A stretch of 64,000 nucleotides of DNA from an unidentified bacterial endosymbiont (lineage in GTDB: Bacteria; Pseudomonadota; Gammaproteobacteria; Enterobacterales; G038960095). Shown piece by piece: positions 19,718-29,459 of this stretch (its first letter is position 1; each line of letters opens with the position of its first letter). The notes below the pieces were generated by a model, which saw only the letters and a program-made list of their open reading frames with translations, made no database searches and was not told the DNA's origin. The position numbers and the translations under genes were made by a program. The stretch spans positions 1,550,465 through 1,614,464 of the forward strand of contig NZ_OU907312.1 of the NCBI RefSeq assembly GCF_918320885.1, read 5' to 3'.

Positions 19718-21562
19718 ATGCCTAGATTTATTAATAATACTGTTACACCGACTGCCTGCTCAAGATGGGCTCCTACTACCGCTTATTCTCACCAATCTTA
19801 TCATGCCAGACCCTATACGCGTCATTACTCTGTATCCCGACCATTATTACCCGCTTGTCACCTGATCAATCCATCACGACGACCAGCACCTAGTGATGTC
19901 ATGCCTCGACGTTATCAAAATCCGTTTCAAACTTCTGGCGGAGCGATCCGCTACTCTGTACAACCGACTGTTTACCGGGGCTATAGCCACTCTTACGCTA
20001 TCAAGCATGCGCCAAAAATCATGGAGCATGACTACCGCAAAGTACCTCAGAGAACTGCTCAGGCCAGCTTTTTAATGAGGAGTAACCCCTTAGTCTCCTC
20101 ACAAACCTATGCGCCGAGCCCGCCAGCTTTTGTAACTGCACCCTATCGGGAAACAGCACCAGCAGCACCGTCACGTTCAACGGTTCGTGTGGCTAGTCGC
20201 CCGGCTGAAAGGCAACAGGCTGCTACCGCCATGCCTCAGACAACCTATACCCGGAGTGTGCCACAACACTGGACAGCGTCATCATCACGAATCTATGCAC
20301 CGAGTCCACTAGCTTTTACTACCCGACCCTACCAGGCAACAACACCAGCAGCAGCTCACGCCTACTCCTATGCAGTGAGTCCGTTAGCTTTTCCTACCCT
20401 AGCCTATCGGGCACCAGCAGCAGCTCGCACCTACCCCTATGCAGTGAGTCCGTTAGCTTTTCCTCCCAGGCCCCATCGGGAAAGCGCGCAAGTCACACCG
20501 TCACGTTCAACGGTTAGCACGACCTCTCATAGCCAGGCTGCCGTGCCACAGGCTGCTATAAGCACTCCTCAGCCAACCCAGCACCAGAGTGGAGAGCGGC
20601 CAGTCGATCAGGCGAGAGTCTCCTCTACAAGATTACAAACCTCCAACACCCTGCATCAGAGAGCTTCCAGCCCTCCTAGTCTATTCCGCCGTGCTGACTG
20701 GGCAGCATTTGAGGGAGTGGAGGGATCAGATAGTTTTTACACCCTACTGCAAAGGCTAAAAGAGCACCATCAAAAGCATCCGCAGGATCAAGTACCCCGT
20801 CGCCTCGAAGCGCTCTACCAGACGATGAGCCGCCATCCTGAATTATGCACCGCTGTATTTAATGAAGCACAAATTGGTGCTGAAAGCTGTTCAGATCGTG
20901 CCATCGCCACTTTAAATCAGCTGGAAACTCGCTGCGCTATTGAAGAGAGTATTCAAGGCAAGAAGATAGATGATCAAGCCCTGTTAACAATTATGCGTGG
21001 CCTGTTTCGTCAAGAAGAACTCTACAAAATTGCCGATCTCAAGGTTAAACAGCTGGACGCTCAAAAACAATCGCTCCCAGAAAATCAGCGATCAACCTTC
21101 ATAGTAGATTCCGTAGAAACTCATCTGTTCTATCACATTGCACTCAAAGAGCGGTTACAGCTTCCAGGAGGCACTAAATCTATGACTTTTACAAAGATGG
21201 CAAATGTGACTGATCAAGAGGCCCAACGGGCGGGCGATAAAATTCTGCGTATTGAAAAATTAGATCCCAATAGTCTCATCAATTTCATTACTAAAAATGA
21301 ACATTGGCAACGTTACTTAGAGCAGCATTATCAGTCTCTGCATGATCAAGATGAGTCTATAGCGCACTACGGGGCTCGTATGGAGCAACTTGAAGAGGCT
21401 TCAGAACAGCAGGAAATCAATGAAGAGGAGTATCTACAGCGCTGTCACCAGCTCATGCAGGAGCAACAAACAGCCTCCAAAGCCTGGTTTCTCGCAAAAA
21501 CTCAGGCGTTAATTCACAAACATTTAACGCCTCAAGGCTACCCAATAGCCTCTAATGGTTAA
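19718..21562 (+). CDS. NEL-domain E3 ubiquitin ligase-like effector with Pro/Tyr-rich repeats
   Basis: The start is the ATG at 19718 (AAGGAG 8 nt before), giving 614 residues. The C-terminal ~290 residues (from ~320) resemble the NEL E3 ligase domain of IpaH, SspH and SlrP effectors: WAAFEGVEGSDSFYTLLQRL at the domain start, AVFNEAQIGAESCSDRAIAT with the catalytic CxD motif (Cys391, Asp393), then LFRQEELYKIADLKVKQLD, VETHLFYHIALKERLQL and NEHWQRYLEQHY. NEL enzymes move ubiquitin onto host proteins after secretion. The usual leucine-rich repeats are absent. Residues 1-~310 are rich in Pro, Tyr, Ser and Ala, with four copies of YAxSPxAF. No signal peptide is visible. The gene sits inside the otherwise conserved dapB-carA junction. 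Function is inferred from motifs. Confidence 0.8.
   Translation: MPRFINNTVTPTACSRWAPTTAYSHQSYHARPYTRHYSVSRPLLPACHLINPSRRPAPSDVMPRRYQNPFQTSGGAIRYSVQPTVYRGYSHSYAIKHAPKIMEHDYRKVPQRTAQASFLMRSNPLVSSQTYAPSPPAFVTAPYRETAPAAPSRSTVRVASRPAERQQAATAMPQTTYTRSVPQHWTASSSRIYAPSPLAFTTRPYQATTPAAAHAYSYAVSPLAFPTLAYRAPAAARTYPYAVSPLAFPPRPHRESAQVTPSRSTVSTTSHSQAAVPQAAISTPQPTQHQSGERPVDQARVSSTRLQTSNTLHQRASSPPSLFRRADWAAFEGVEGSDSFYTLLQRLKEHHQKHPQDQVPRRLEALYQTMSRHPELCTAVFNEAQIGAESCSDRAIATLNQLETRCAIEESIQGKKIDDQALLTIMRGLFRQEELYKIADLKVKQLDAQKQSLPENQRSTFIVDSVETHLFYHIALKERLQLPGGTKSMTFTKMANVTDQEAQRAGDKILRIEKLDPNSLINFITKNEHWQRYLEQHYQSLHDQDESIAHYGARMEQLEEASEQQEINEEEYLQRCHQLMQEQQTASKAWFLAKTQALIHKHLTPQGYPIASNG
20105..20490 (+). repeat. 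Four YAxSPxAF repeats within the NEL-domain gene
   Basis: The coding sequence repeats the peptide YA-x-SP-x-AF followed within a few residues by an aromatic-or-His/Arg step, with copies starting near 20108, 20291, 20371 and 20437. The last two are nearly identical in DNA (TATGCAGTGAGTCCGTTAGC), suggesting recent expansion. Such Pro/Tyr repeats may form a flexible binding or phosphorylation array. Confidence 0.75.
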
Positions 21563-21599
21563 GATTATCTAGCCAACGACTGCTGGCGTTGATGCAAAC

Positions 21600-22436
21600 T
21601 CAGGAGGAGCCCTGACTAACCGATTGCTCCAATAGATCCTGCAGGGTATAGTGCGCCGCTGGCTGGTGGACCAGCCACTGCGCCGCACGCACCGCGCCCT
21701 TAGCAAAGGCCAGCCGACTCATCGCCTGATGGGTGATAGACAGCTGCTCGTCTGCCAGGGTAAAGCTTACACGATGCTCTCCTACGGTCTCTCCACTCCG
21801 AACGCTAGCAAACTGGATCTTACCGGCGGCTCTCCCCGTGGATCTGCCCGGGGGCACCGTATCCAAACAGCCAGGCCACTCCAGACCGAGCGTGTTGGCT
21901 AGCCGTTCACCCAACGCCAATGCCGTTCCAGAAGGAGCATCACGCTTATGCCGATGATGTTGATCGATAATATCAATATCACTCTCCGTCCCAAGTACCC
22001 GCGCTGCACTCGCGGCCAGCTGGTAGAGTAGCTGGACACCAAGACTAAAGTTAGCCGATTGTAATACCGCAATCTGTTGGGCTGTTTGTGCGATTAGCCT
22101 TTGTGCATTGTCCTCTAACCCAGTGGTCCCAATCACCATCGCTTTCCCCTGCTGGCGACAGCGTTCTAAATGGTGCAGCGTAGCACTGGGGGTCGTAAAG
22201 TCGATGAGCACTGCCGCCTTAAACAATGCTTCTGATACATTGGTCGTGAGGATGACGCCTAGGGGTTCTACTCCCACTAGCTTACCGGCATCCTGCCCGG
22301 CCCAAGGCGAATTAGGCGATACTAGCGCGCCCTGCAGGCGAGCGGTGGTACTCTGCTGCAGCACTTGAATCAACGCACGCCCCAGTCGCCCTGAGGCACC
22401 AGCGATGGCTACGCCGATAGGCACTGGGCTACACAT
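21600..22436 (-). CDS. dapB: 4-hydroxy-tetrahydrodipicolinate reductase
   Basis: DapB catalyses the NAD(P)H-dependent step of the diaminopimelate/lysine pathway that makes tetrahydrodipicolinate. The 278-residue product has the Rossmann motif VAIAGASGRLGRALIQ at the N-terminus, VIGTTG, and the catalytic/substrate-binding stretch DIDIIDQHHRHKRDAPSGTA with the conserved His-His-Arg-His-Lys. It begins 5 bp after the ispH stop on the same strand, so the two are probably cotranscribed. With dapD at 36 kb, this shows the pathway needed for peptidoglycan precursors is kept. Confidence 0.97.
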   Translation of the reverse strand: MCSPVPIGVAIAGASGRLGRALIQVLQQSTTARLQGALVSPNSPWAGQDAGKLVGVEPLGVILTTNVSEALFKAAVLIDFTTPSATLHHLERCRQQGKAMVIGTTGLEDNAQRLIAQTAQQIAVLQSANFSLGVQLLYQLAASAARVLGTESDIDIIDQHHRHKRDAPSGTALALGERLANTLGLEWPGCLDTVPPGRSTGRAAGKIQFASVRSGETVGEHRVSFTLADEQLSITHQAMSRLAFAKGAVRAAQWLVHQPAAHYTLQDLLEQSVSQGSS

Positions 22437-22441
22437 CGGCG

Positions 22442-23392
22442 CTATCCCGCCATGACGGCAGGGATTTGCAGCGCCTTGGGTATAGCAAAAACCATCTGCT
22501 CTTCAACACCCCTCAGCTCTACCACTGGTTGACCACCGAGTGAGCGCAGCTGAGCGATGATCTGTTGTACCAACTGCTCGGGCGCTGAAGCGCCCGCCGT
22601 CACCCCCACGGTGTCGATCTCCTGCAGCCAATGGGGTTGAATCGCCGAGGACGTATCAACCAGATAGGCGGGCTTACCTAGACGCTGCGCGACCTCTACC
22701 AAGCGATTAGAGTTAGAGGAGTTGGCTGATCCCACGACCAACACCACATCAACCTGTTGAGCTAATACCTGCACCGCAGCCTGGCGATTGGTCGTCGCGT
22801 AGCAGATATCTTCTTTGCGTGGGCCAACAATGCTCGGAAAACGCGCTTTAAGCGCCTGAATCACTTGGGCAGTATCCTCGACAGAGAGCGTTGTCTGGGT
22901 GACAAAGCAGAGGCGCTCAGCGTGGCGTACCCTCAACTGGGCCACTTGCCCAACGTTCTCCACCAAATAGATCGCCCCCTGAGGATTATGATACTGCCCT
23001 AGGGTACCCTCTACCTCAGGATGATCTCGATGCCCAATCAAAATGGTCTCAATCCCTGCACGACTAGCCCGGGCAACTTCCATATGGACTTTAGTCACCA
23101 AGGGGCAAGTCGCATCAAAAATTGTTAAGTGGCGCGCGGCGGCGGCTTGCCGCACCGCCTGCGAAACACCATGGGCTGAGAAGATAACGATGGCCCCCTC
23201 TGGAACCTCGCTCAACTGCTCGATAAACTGGACACCTCGTTGCTGGAATCCCTGGACCACGCTGCGGTTATGTACCACCTCATGGCGAACATACAGTGGT
23301 ACGCCATAGAGGCTTAATGCCCGTTCAACAATGCTGATAGCTCGATCCACTCCGGCACAAAACCCCCGCGGATTAGCTAATATAATTTGCAC
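22442..23392 (-). CDS. ispH: 4-hydroxy-3-methylbut-2-enyl diphosphate reductase
   Basis: IspH is the [4Fe-4S] enzyme that finishes the non-mevalonate pathway, making IPP and DMAPP. The 316-residue product has E. coli length and the three cluster Cys residues in [24 protein letters not shown] and [11 protein letters not shown], plus the proton-relay segments HEVVHN, TQTTLS and [11 protein letters not shown]. The order ispH then dapB is that of enterobacteria, but rihC, which lies between them in E. coli, is missing. The region upstream is shared with divergent tgt. Confidence 0.97.
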   Translation of the reverse strand: MQIILANPRGFCAGVDRAISIVERALSLYGVPLYVRHEVVHNRSVVQGFQQRGVQFIEQLSEVPEGAIVIFSAHGVSQAVRQAAAARHLTIFDATCPLVTKVHMEVARASRAGIETILIGHRDHPEVEGTLGQYHNPQGAIYLVENVGQVAQLRVRHAERLCFVTQTTLSVEDTAQVIQALKARFPSIVGPRKEDICYATTNRQAAVQVLAQQVDVVLVVGSANSSNSNRLVEVAQRLGKPAYLVDTSSAIQPHWLQEIDTVGVTAGASAPEQLVQQIIAQLRSLGGQPVVELRGVEEQMVFAIPKALQIPAVMAG

Positions 23393-23638
23393 ACACCGCC
23401 CCCATGGCCTTTTAGCAGCCCTTACAATGGTTATGGATACGCTTTATGGTAACACGGGCCCCTCGCTAAAGTTAGAGAGCAGACCCTAGGAGCCGTTGAG
23501 CCGTTAAAGCCCTGCTATCCATCAGTTGAGGCCCCTGCAGAGACAGTATAGCCTGGTGATCTAAATTTTTAGCGGCTGATCTTGCATCCTGCTGGCAGCG
23601 GTCCCTGTAGATCACTGCTCGCTACTGTAAAGCGCTAC

Positions 23639-23667
23639 TTGCCGTCACAACCGCTGCTGACTATAAT
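23639..23667 (+). promoter_or_regulatory. Sigma-70 promoter upstream of tgt
   Basis: TTGCCG (23639-23644) and a consensus TATAAT (23662-23667) are separated by exactly 17 bp. Transcription would start near 23674, about 90 nt before tgt. This fits a stand-alone tgt-yajC-secD-secF unit here, since queA, the usual first gene, is absent. The remaining ~245 bp back to ispH show nothing recognisable. Confidence 0.7.
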
Positions 23668-23754
23668 TGGGCCGACTAACCGACCTTTACCTGTTACCAC
23701 CTGATTATTCTGGCTAAAAGTTCTGGCCTTCCAGGTGTTTATCAGGGGATATGA

Positions 23755-24923
<1,169 letters not shown>

Positions 24924-24924
<1 letters not shown>

Positions 24925-25259
24925 TGAGTTTATTGATAGCTGAGGCCCATGCTGCCGCTCAGCCCCCCACTCAAGGCGGCTCCCTGCCGATGATGGTGAT
25001 GTTAGGGATATTTGCACTCGTGTTCTATTTTATGATTTATCGGCCGCAAGCGAGCCGTGCTAAAGCCCACCAAAAACTGCTAGCATCGCTCTCCAAAGGA
25101 GATGAAGTACTGACCAGTGGTGGTCTCATGGGTCAGGTGAGCAAAATTTCTCCGGACGATAGCTGTGTCCGCATCGCCCTGCAAGATAACGTTGAGGTGA
25201 GTATTAAGAAAGAGTTTATTACCGCCATTCTGCCGAAAGGAACCCTCAAAGCACTATGA
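24924..25259 (+). CDS. yajC: Sec translocon accessory protein YajC
   Basis: YajC is a small single-span inner-membrane protein that joins SecD and SecF in the holotranslocon. The 111-residue product has one hydrophobic helix (MMVMLGIFALVFYFMIYRPQ, about residues 24-43), the family RPQ motif directly after it, and the soluble domain LLASLSKGDEVLTSGGLMGQ. It overlaps both neighbours (TAATG with tgt, ATGA with secD), so translation is coupled through the operon. Confidence 0.95.
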
Positions 25260-27121
25260 TTGCTGCGCGCCAACGCCGCCGATTAGTGCCGCTGAACAAG
25301 ACGGCCTGGTGGCAACTGCTGCTAGTATTGCTGCCTCTCCTGCTAGGGTTGATCTATGCACTACCAAACTGGTATGGCGAAACCCCAGCACTGCAGATCA
25401 GCACCCGCGCAGGCCTGGAGCTGCCCACAACGTTTATCGAGACCCTGCAGCAGCTGAAAATCCAACAGCTGGTCCCACAACAGGTGCAACTGCAGGGCAA
25501 GACGCTACTGTTAAGCTGGTCGAATCTTGAGAGCCAACGTCAGGCTTATGAGTTGCTCAATCAGCAGTTGGGTGAGGAGTATATTACCGCCCTCACCCTA
25601 CTACCTGCTACGCCTGCGTGGCTCTCCCGGCTAGGGGCTCAACCGATGAAGTTGGGCCTTGATCTGCGGGGCGGCGTACGTTTATTACTGGCAGTCGATA
25701 CGGAAATCCTCTTACAGCAACAGCAAAAACAGCTGACAGAGCGTCTACGCGCTACCTTACGCCAGCAGCAGCTACCCTATCGCCGAGCGATCTCAGAGCG
25801 GGAGAGCACCCTCCTCAGTTTTTCAGAGCTGCAAAACCAGCAACAAGCCAAAAAAGTGCTCACGACCCATTACCCTGAACTACGCTTTCAGGCGTTACCT
25901 GATAATGCGCTCCGGATCACCTTCAGTGAGCAACAGCGCCAACTCATTAATCAACAAGCTACTCAGCAAAATCTCACCATCTTGCGCAAACGTATCCATG
26001 AATTGGGTGTGTCAGAGGCGATTGTACAGCAGCAAGGTAGCCAACGGATTGTGGTAGAACTCCCCGGGATCCAGGACAGTACCCGAGCTAAGCAGATCCT
26101 GGGAGCGACTGCGTTATTAGAATTTCGCCTGGTCAATCAACAGGTGACACCACAAACCACCCCACTACCTGCCGATGCCGAGCTACACTATAAGCCGGAT
26201 GGGCAGCCTATTGTCCTATTTAAACCCGTGGTATTAAGCGGCGAACGCATTACCCATGCCGCGGCGCATTTGGATGAGTATGGCCGCCCACAGGTGCACA
26301 TTGAACTAGATAGCCTAGGGGGAGAGCAACTGTCTGCAGCGACTAAGCGGGCTATCGGCAAACTCATGGCCACCCTATTGATTGAGTATCGACCACAACC
26401 TTCCGTAGAAGCTGCTCAACAGCCTGTACTTAAAAAGCATCAATCCGTGATCAATGTTGCGCAAATTGTGGACCACTTAGGACAGCAGTTTCGTATCAGT
26501 GGTGTAGGAACCCTGACCGAAGCCCGCAACCTAGCCCTGCTACTGCGATCAGGAACCTTAAGCGCTCCCTTGCAGATTATCGAAGAACGGATCATCGGTC
26601 CCTCCTTGGGGCAAAAAAACATTCACCAAGGATTACAAGCCTGTGGTTGGGGCTTGGTCGCCTCACTGCTGTTTATGCTGTGCTACTACCGTTGTTGTGG
26701 GCTGATCGCCGGTCTGGCGCTACTGGGTAATCTACTGTTGCTTCTAGCGAGCTTGTCACTCCTCCCTGGGGCTACGTTAACCCTGCCAGGGATCGCGGGG
26801 ATTGTGTTAACCATCGGCATGGCTGTCGATGCCAATGTGCTGATTTTTGAACGGATCAAAGAGGAACTGGGCTTAGGCAGGACGGTACAGCAAGCGATCG
26901 ATCGAGGCTTCCACAATGCCTTCTCGAGTATCTGTGATGCCAATTTAACCACCTTGATCACCGCACTGCTGCTCTACGCTATCGGGAGTGGTCCCATTAA
27001 AGGGTTTGCGATAACGCTCTCCATTGGCCTGGCGACCTCGATGTTTACCTCGATTGTCGTGACTCGTGCCGTCATCAATCGCTGGTATGGCGGCAAGCCG
27101 CTATCAACGCTATCTATTTGA
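25256..27121 (+). CDS. secD: Protein translocase subunit SecD
   Basis: SecD works with SecF to pull exported proteins across the inner membrane using the proton motive force. The 621-residue product (E. coli 615) has an N-terminal membrane helix, a large periplasmic region (MKLGLDLRGGVRLLL, ELPGIQDSTRAKQILGATA), and five C-terminal membrane helices with IAGIVLTIGMAVDANVLIFE and ERIKEEL. The start overlaps the yajC stop by 4 nt (ATGA). The periplasmic region is unusually Gln-rich, a feature shared by many proteins in this window. Confidence 0.97.
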   Translation: MIAARQRRRLVPLNKTAWWQLLLVLLPLLLGLIYALPNWYGETPALQISTRAGLELPTTFIETLQQLKIQQLVPQQVQLQGKTLLLSWSNLESQRQAYELLNQQLGEEYITALTLLPATPAWLSRLGAQPMKLGLDLRGGVRLLLAVDTEILLQQQQKQLTERLRATLRQQQLPYRRAISERESTLLSFSELQNQQQAKKVLTTHYPELRFQALPDNALRITFSEQQRQLINQQATQQNLTILRKRIHELGVSEAIVQQQGSQRIVVELPGIQDSTRAKQILGATALLEFRLVNQQVTPQTTPLPADAELHYKPDGQPIVLFKPVVLSGERITHAAAHLDEYGRPQVHIELDSLGGEQLSAATKRAIGKLMATLLIEYRPQPSVEAAQQPVLKKHQSVINVAQIVDHLGQQFRISGVGTLTEARNLALLLRSGTLSAPLQIIEERIIGPSLGQKNIHQGLQACGWGLVASLLFMLCYYRCCGLIAGLALLGNLLLLLASLSLLPGATLTLPGIAGIVLTIGMAVDANVLIFERIKEELGLGRTVQQAIDRGFHNAFSSICDANLTTLITALLLYAIGSGPIKGFAITLSIGLATSMFTSIVVTRAVINRWYGGKPLSTLSI

Positions 27122-28083
27122 GACTGTTATTCGTGGATAAGACTACCCCTCGTGTACCCATGATGCCACCGCAGGCGCCCCGTTTATTTAATTTTTTGCG
27201 CTTATCTCCCGCTGCTTTTAGCCTCTCAACACTGCTGCTACTCTCTTCAATACTACTCATGATGTGGCGCGGTTTCCACTGGGGATTAGATTTTACTGGT
27301 GGCCTCTCTTTAGAACTGCAACTGAGCCAAGCACAGAGTACTGAGTCGCTGCAGCAGTGTCTCCAACAAGCTGGTTTTCCTCAAGCGCAGATCCAACACC
27401 TGGGCAGCAGTCGCGAACTGCTGGTTCGCCTAGCCCCTTCAGCAACCCTGAGTCAGGAGCGCTTAAGCCAACAGCTGGTGACGGTGATTCAACAACAGCT
27501 AGATCCACAAGTGTCACTGCAGCGCCTAGAATGGGTCGGCCCTCATGTGGGGGCGGAGCTCGTTCAAACCGGCTTTCTGGCACTCTTGGCCTCACTGTTA
27601 GCGATTCTACTCTACGTGACGCTCCGCTTTGAGTGGCGGTTAGCCTGTAGTGCCGTGTTAGCACTGACACATGATGTGATCATTGTCTTAGGGGCACTCT
27701 CTCTGCTGCAGATAGCATTTGATTTAACCCTTATCGCCGCCCTGTTATCGGTCGTCGGTTACTCCCTGAATGATACCATTGTGGTATTTGACCGCATTCG
27801 CGAGAATTCCCGCGGCTATCCACACTGTGACACGAGCTATATTATTAACTTATCACTCACTCAGACACTGAGTCGCACCCTCATAACCTCTGCTACGACC
27901 TTAGTCGTGGTGTTAGCCTTACTGCTCTGGGGCGGCCCGCTGCTGCAAGGGTTTTCAGTCGTGTTATTGATTGGGATTGTCGTCGGCACCTTCTCTTCTA
28001 TCTATGTGGCCTCCGCGCTGGCTCTGAAACTCGGCCTGCAGCCCCAACAGCTCCTGCCGACAGTAGTCCAGTCTGAGGATTAA
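27118..28083 (+). CDS. secF: Protein translocase subunit SecF
   Basis: SecF is the partner of SecD. The product has an N-terminal helix followed by FHWGLDFTGG, then VGPHVGAELVQTGFLALLAS and the C-terminal membrane block SVVGYSLNDTIVVFDRIREN and FSSIYVASALALKLG. The start is not certain: TTG 27118 overlaps the secD stop (TTGA) and gives 321 residues. GTG 27133 has GAGA upstream, and ATG 27160 also gives a complete SecF core. E. coli SecF has 323 residues. It closes the tgt-yajC-secD-secF operon. Confidence 0.95.
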   Translation: MRLLFVDKTTPRVPMMPPQAPRLFNFLRLSPAAFSLSTLLLLSSILLMMWRGFHWGLDFTGGLSLELQLSQAQSTESLQQCLQQAGFPQAQIQHLGSSRELLVRLAPSATLSQERLSQQLVTVIQQQLDPQVSLQRLEWVGPHVGAELVQTGFLALLASLLAILLYVTLRFEWRLACSAVLALTHDVIIVLGALSLLQIAFDLTLIAALLSVVGYSLNDTIVVFDRIRENSRGYPHCDTSYIINLSLTQTLSRTLITSATTLVVVLALLLWGGPLLQGFSVVLLIGIVVGTFSSIYVASALALKLGLQPQQLLPTVVQSED

Positions 28084-28620
28084 CCTAACCCTGACTGATC
28101 TCACGGTATCTAGTCACGGGAGCGGCCGCATAGCCTGTTTGCCCTGATTCAAAGAGAGCCACTAATCCTGTAGACCAGGAAAGCGGTGATGCGGCGGTTT
28201 CTGATGTCCATATCGACCAGCTTATTCATGCCCTCCGACGTATTAACCATTGGGCAGTTGTAGCGAACCAGAGTACTTTAAAATGATTTTTTACAGGATG
28301 ATTAGCGACGTCTAAAAAAATTCAGTACCAGTTCACCGTTAGTCCTAGCAGGTTTATGGTTATTTATCATTTATTTTGTAGAAATGAGAGCTAATGTGAT
28401 GATCCTCTTGTCTGGGAGAAGGGATCAGCCGCCAGGCTGTACGGTAAGTAACTAATTGATACAAAATAAAAAAACGACCTGATTCCCCCGTTAAGCTAGC
28501 CACTACGAGCTATAACAGTCTGTTTTCACGGCTGTTTAAGTGCTTGCCATCCTGACATCAGCTCTTCACTGTCGACAGAGCAAGTTCACGGTATCGCTTA
28601 TTCAGAAATGAGGTATAATG
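28084..28620. other. Intergenic stretch after secF
   Basis: About 540 bp with no convincing gene. A minus-strand open frame near 28149-28280 (about 42 residues, including NTSEGMNKLVDMDIRNRRIT) may be a remnant of something larger, but I do not recognise it. No intrinsic terminator for the secF operon is obvious. Confidence 0.4.
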
Positions 28621-28650
28621 AAAAAGGCGTATCGCACAGGACGATACGCC
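28621..28650 (-). terminator. Intrinsic terminator of the CsrB-like RNA
   Basis: On the minus strand GGCGTATCG (28650-28642) pairs perfectly with CGATACGCC (28634-28626) around a 7-nt loop, followed at once by five T residues (28625-28621). This is a textbook Rho-independent terminator and fixes the strand and 3' end of the RNA. Confidence 0.92.
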
Positions 28651-28868
28651 GGGGCGTTGCAGCCTTGCATCGCTGCTATTGCACATCAGCATCCTTGACT
28701 ACCCACACAATCGGCCAATCCAGCGGCCCTCACCCTTCCAGGGATCTCGCACTCCTTTGCATTTTTGTTATCTTCCTTAATAAGGGTCTTCCTTAACCCA
28801 TGACAGCTTCCTTTATCATCCCTAATCTAAATCCAGGCTCCCTGCCGATCGTCACTCAATGCACCGAA
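28621..28868 (-). ncRNA. csrB: CsrB-family CsrA-sequestering small RNA
   Basis: Read on the minus strand, this is a string of short hairpins whose loops show GGA or AGGA, the CsrA-binding signature. Stems with a GGA-containing loop lie at 28836-28846, 28784-28799, 28768-28783, 28749-28760, 28733-28743, 28713-28728 and 28686-28698, with more GGA motifs between them. The RNA ends in a strong terminator (28621-28650). The length (~245 nt, 5' end estimated) matches CsrB/CsrC. In E. coli csrB lies on the opposite strand just before syd-queF-ppnN. Here queF and ppnN follow in the same orientation with syd lost, so synteny supports csrB. CsrB titrates the global regulator CsrA. csrA itself is not in this window. 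Confidence 0.85.
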
Positions 28869-28894
28869 TTCCGATAATTAACAATAAAATTATT

Positions 28895-28912
28895 TGATAA
28901 CTTCATTTAACA
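28895..28912 (-). promoter_or_regulatory. Possible UvrY/GacA-type site upstream of csrB
   Basis: An imperfect inverted repeat TGTTAA-N6-TTATCA on the minus strand lies about 30-45 bp upstream of the estimated csrB 5' end. It has the half-site spacing of the UvrY/GacA box (TGTAAG-N6-CTTACA) but only partial base agreement. In enterobacteria BarA/UvrY drives csrB. Confidence 0.3.
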
Positions 28913-29459
28913 CTCTATAACTTGGATGCCGATTAAACTGTCCTAAAGATGAACTTTTTTTATATTTTAAACAACACCATGTAACACATTTTTGTAGCGA
29001 TTCTGTCCGTATCAGCAGCCTAAACGGTGTCTGAACCCCTTATATTCCAGAAATTATTAAAAAAACCTTGACCAGCCAGCGTGCTCATTAATCGTCAATC
29101 TCCTACAAAAACTATATTGTTTAGCTTACAAATATTATAGCCAGTAGCCTACGGCCTGTTAGATGAGCCACAATCCCTGACAATGACCGCTGTGTTCGTG
29201 AGAACTTGCCGCCTGATCACGGCCTAACCAAGCCTTCAATCACGTCTTTTAAAAAAAACAGGGAGTTGTTATGATAAGAGACTTCAGGGACAGTGCCAAC
29301 ATAAACGCTCCCTGGTGGGTTAATCAGTGTTAACCGGTCTGGATACCCTTGCAGAAATTCCTGAGTCAGGGTTACACCTTTTCCTTCCAGTTCAAGGAGA
29401 TAACTGCCGGTTGACCCCAGAGCGCTCCTGCGACCACCCTTTTTTCTGAGAGAACCGCC
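28913..29459. other. Intergenic stretch where syd would be expected
   Basis: About 545 bp between csrB and queF. In E. coli syd lies here on the minus strand. No Syd-like protein is readable. The minus strand has one open frame at 29217-29462 (82 codons, no ATG/GTG/TTG start) ending FFLKDVIEGLVRP, which I do not recognise and which may be gene debris. The left half is AT-rich. Confidence 0.45.

Noticed and set aside
28149-28280. Minus-strand open frame with NTSEGMNKLVDMDIRNRRIT
   Set aside because: It looks protein-like but is about 42 residues, has only internal starts and no match I can name. It may be debris of a lost gene.
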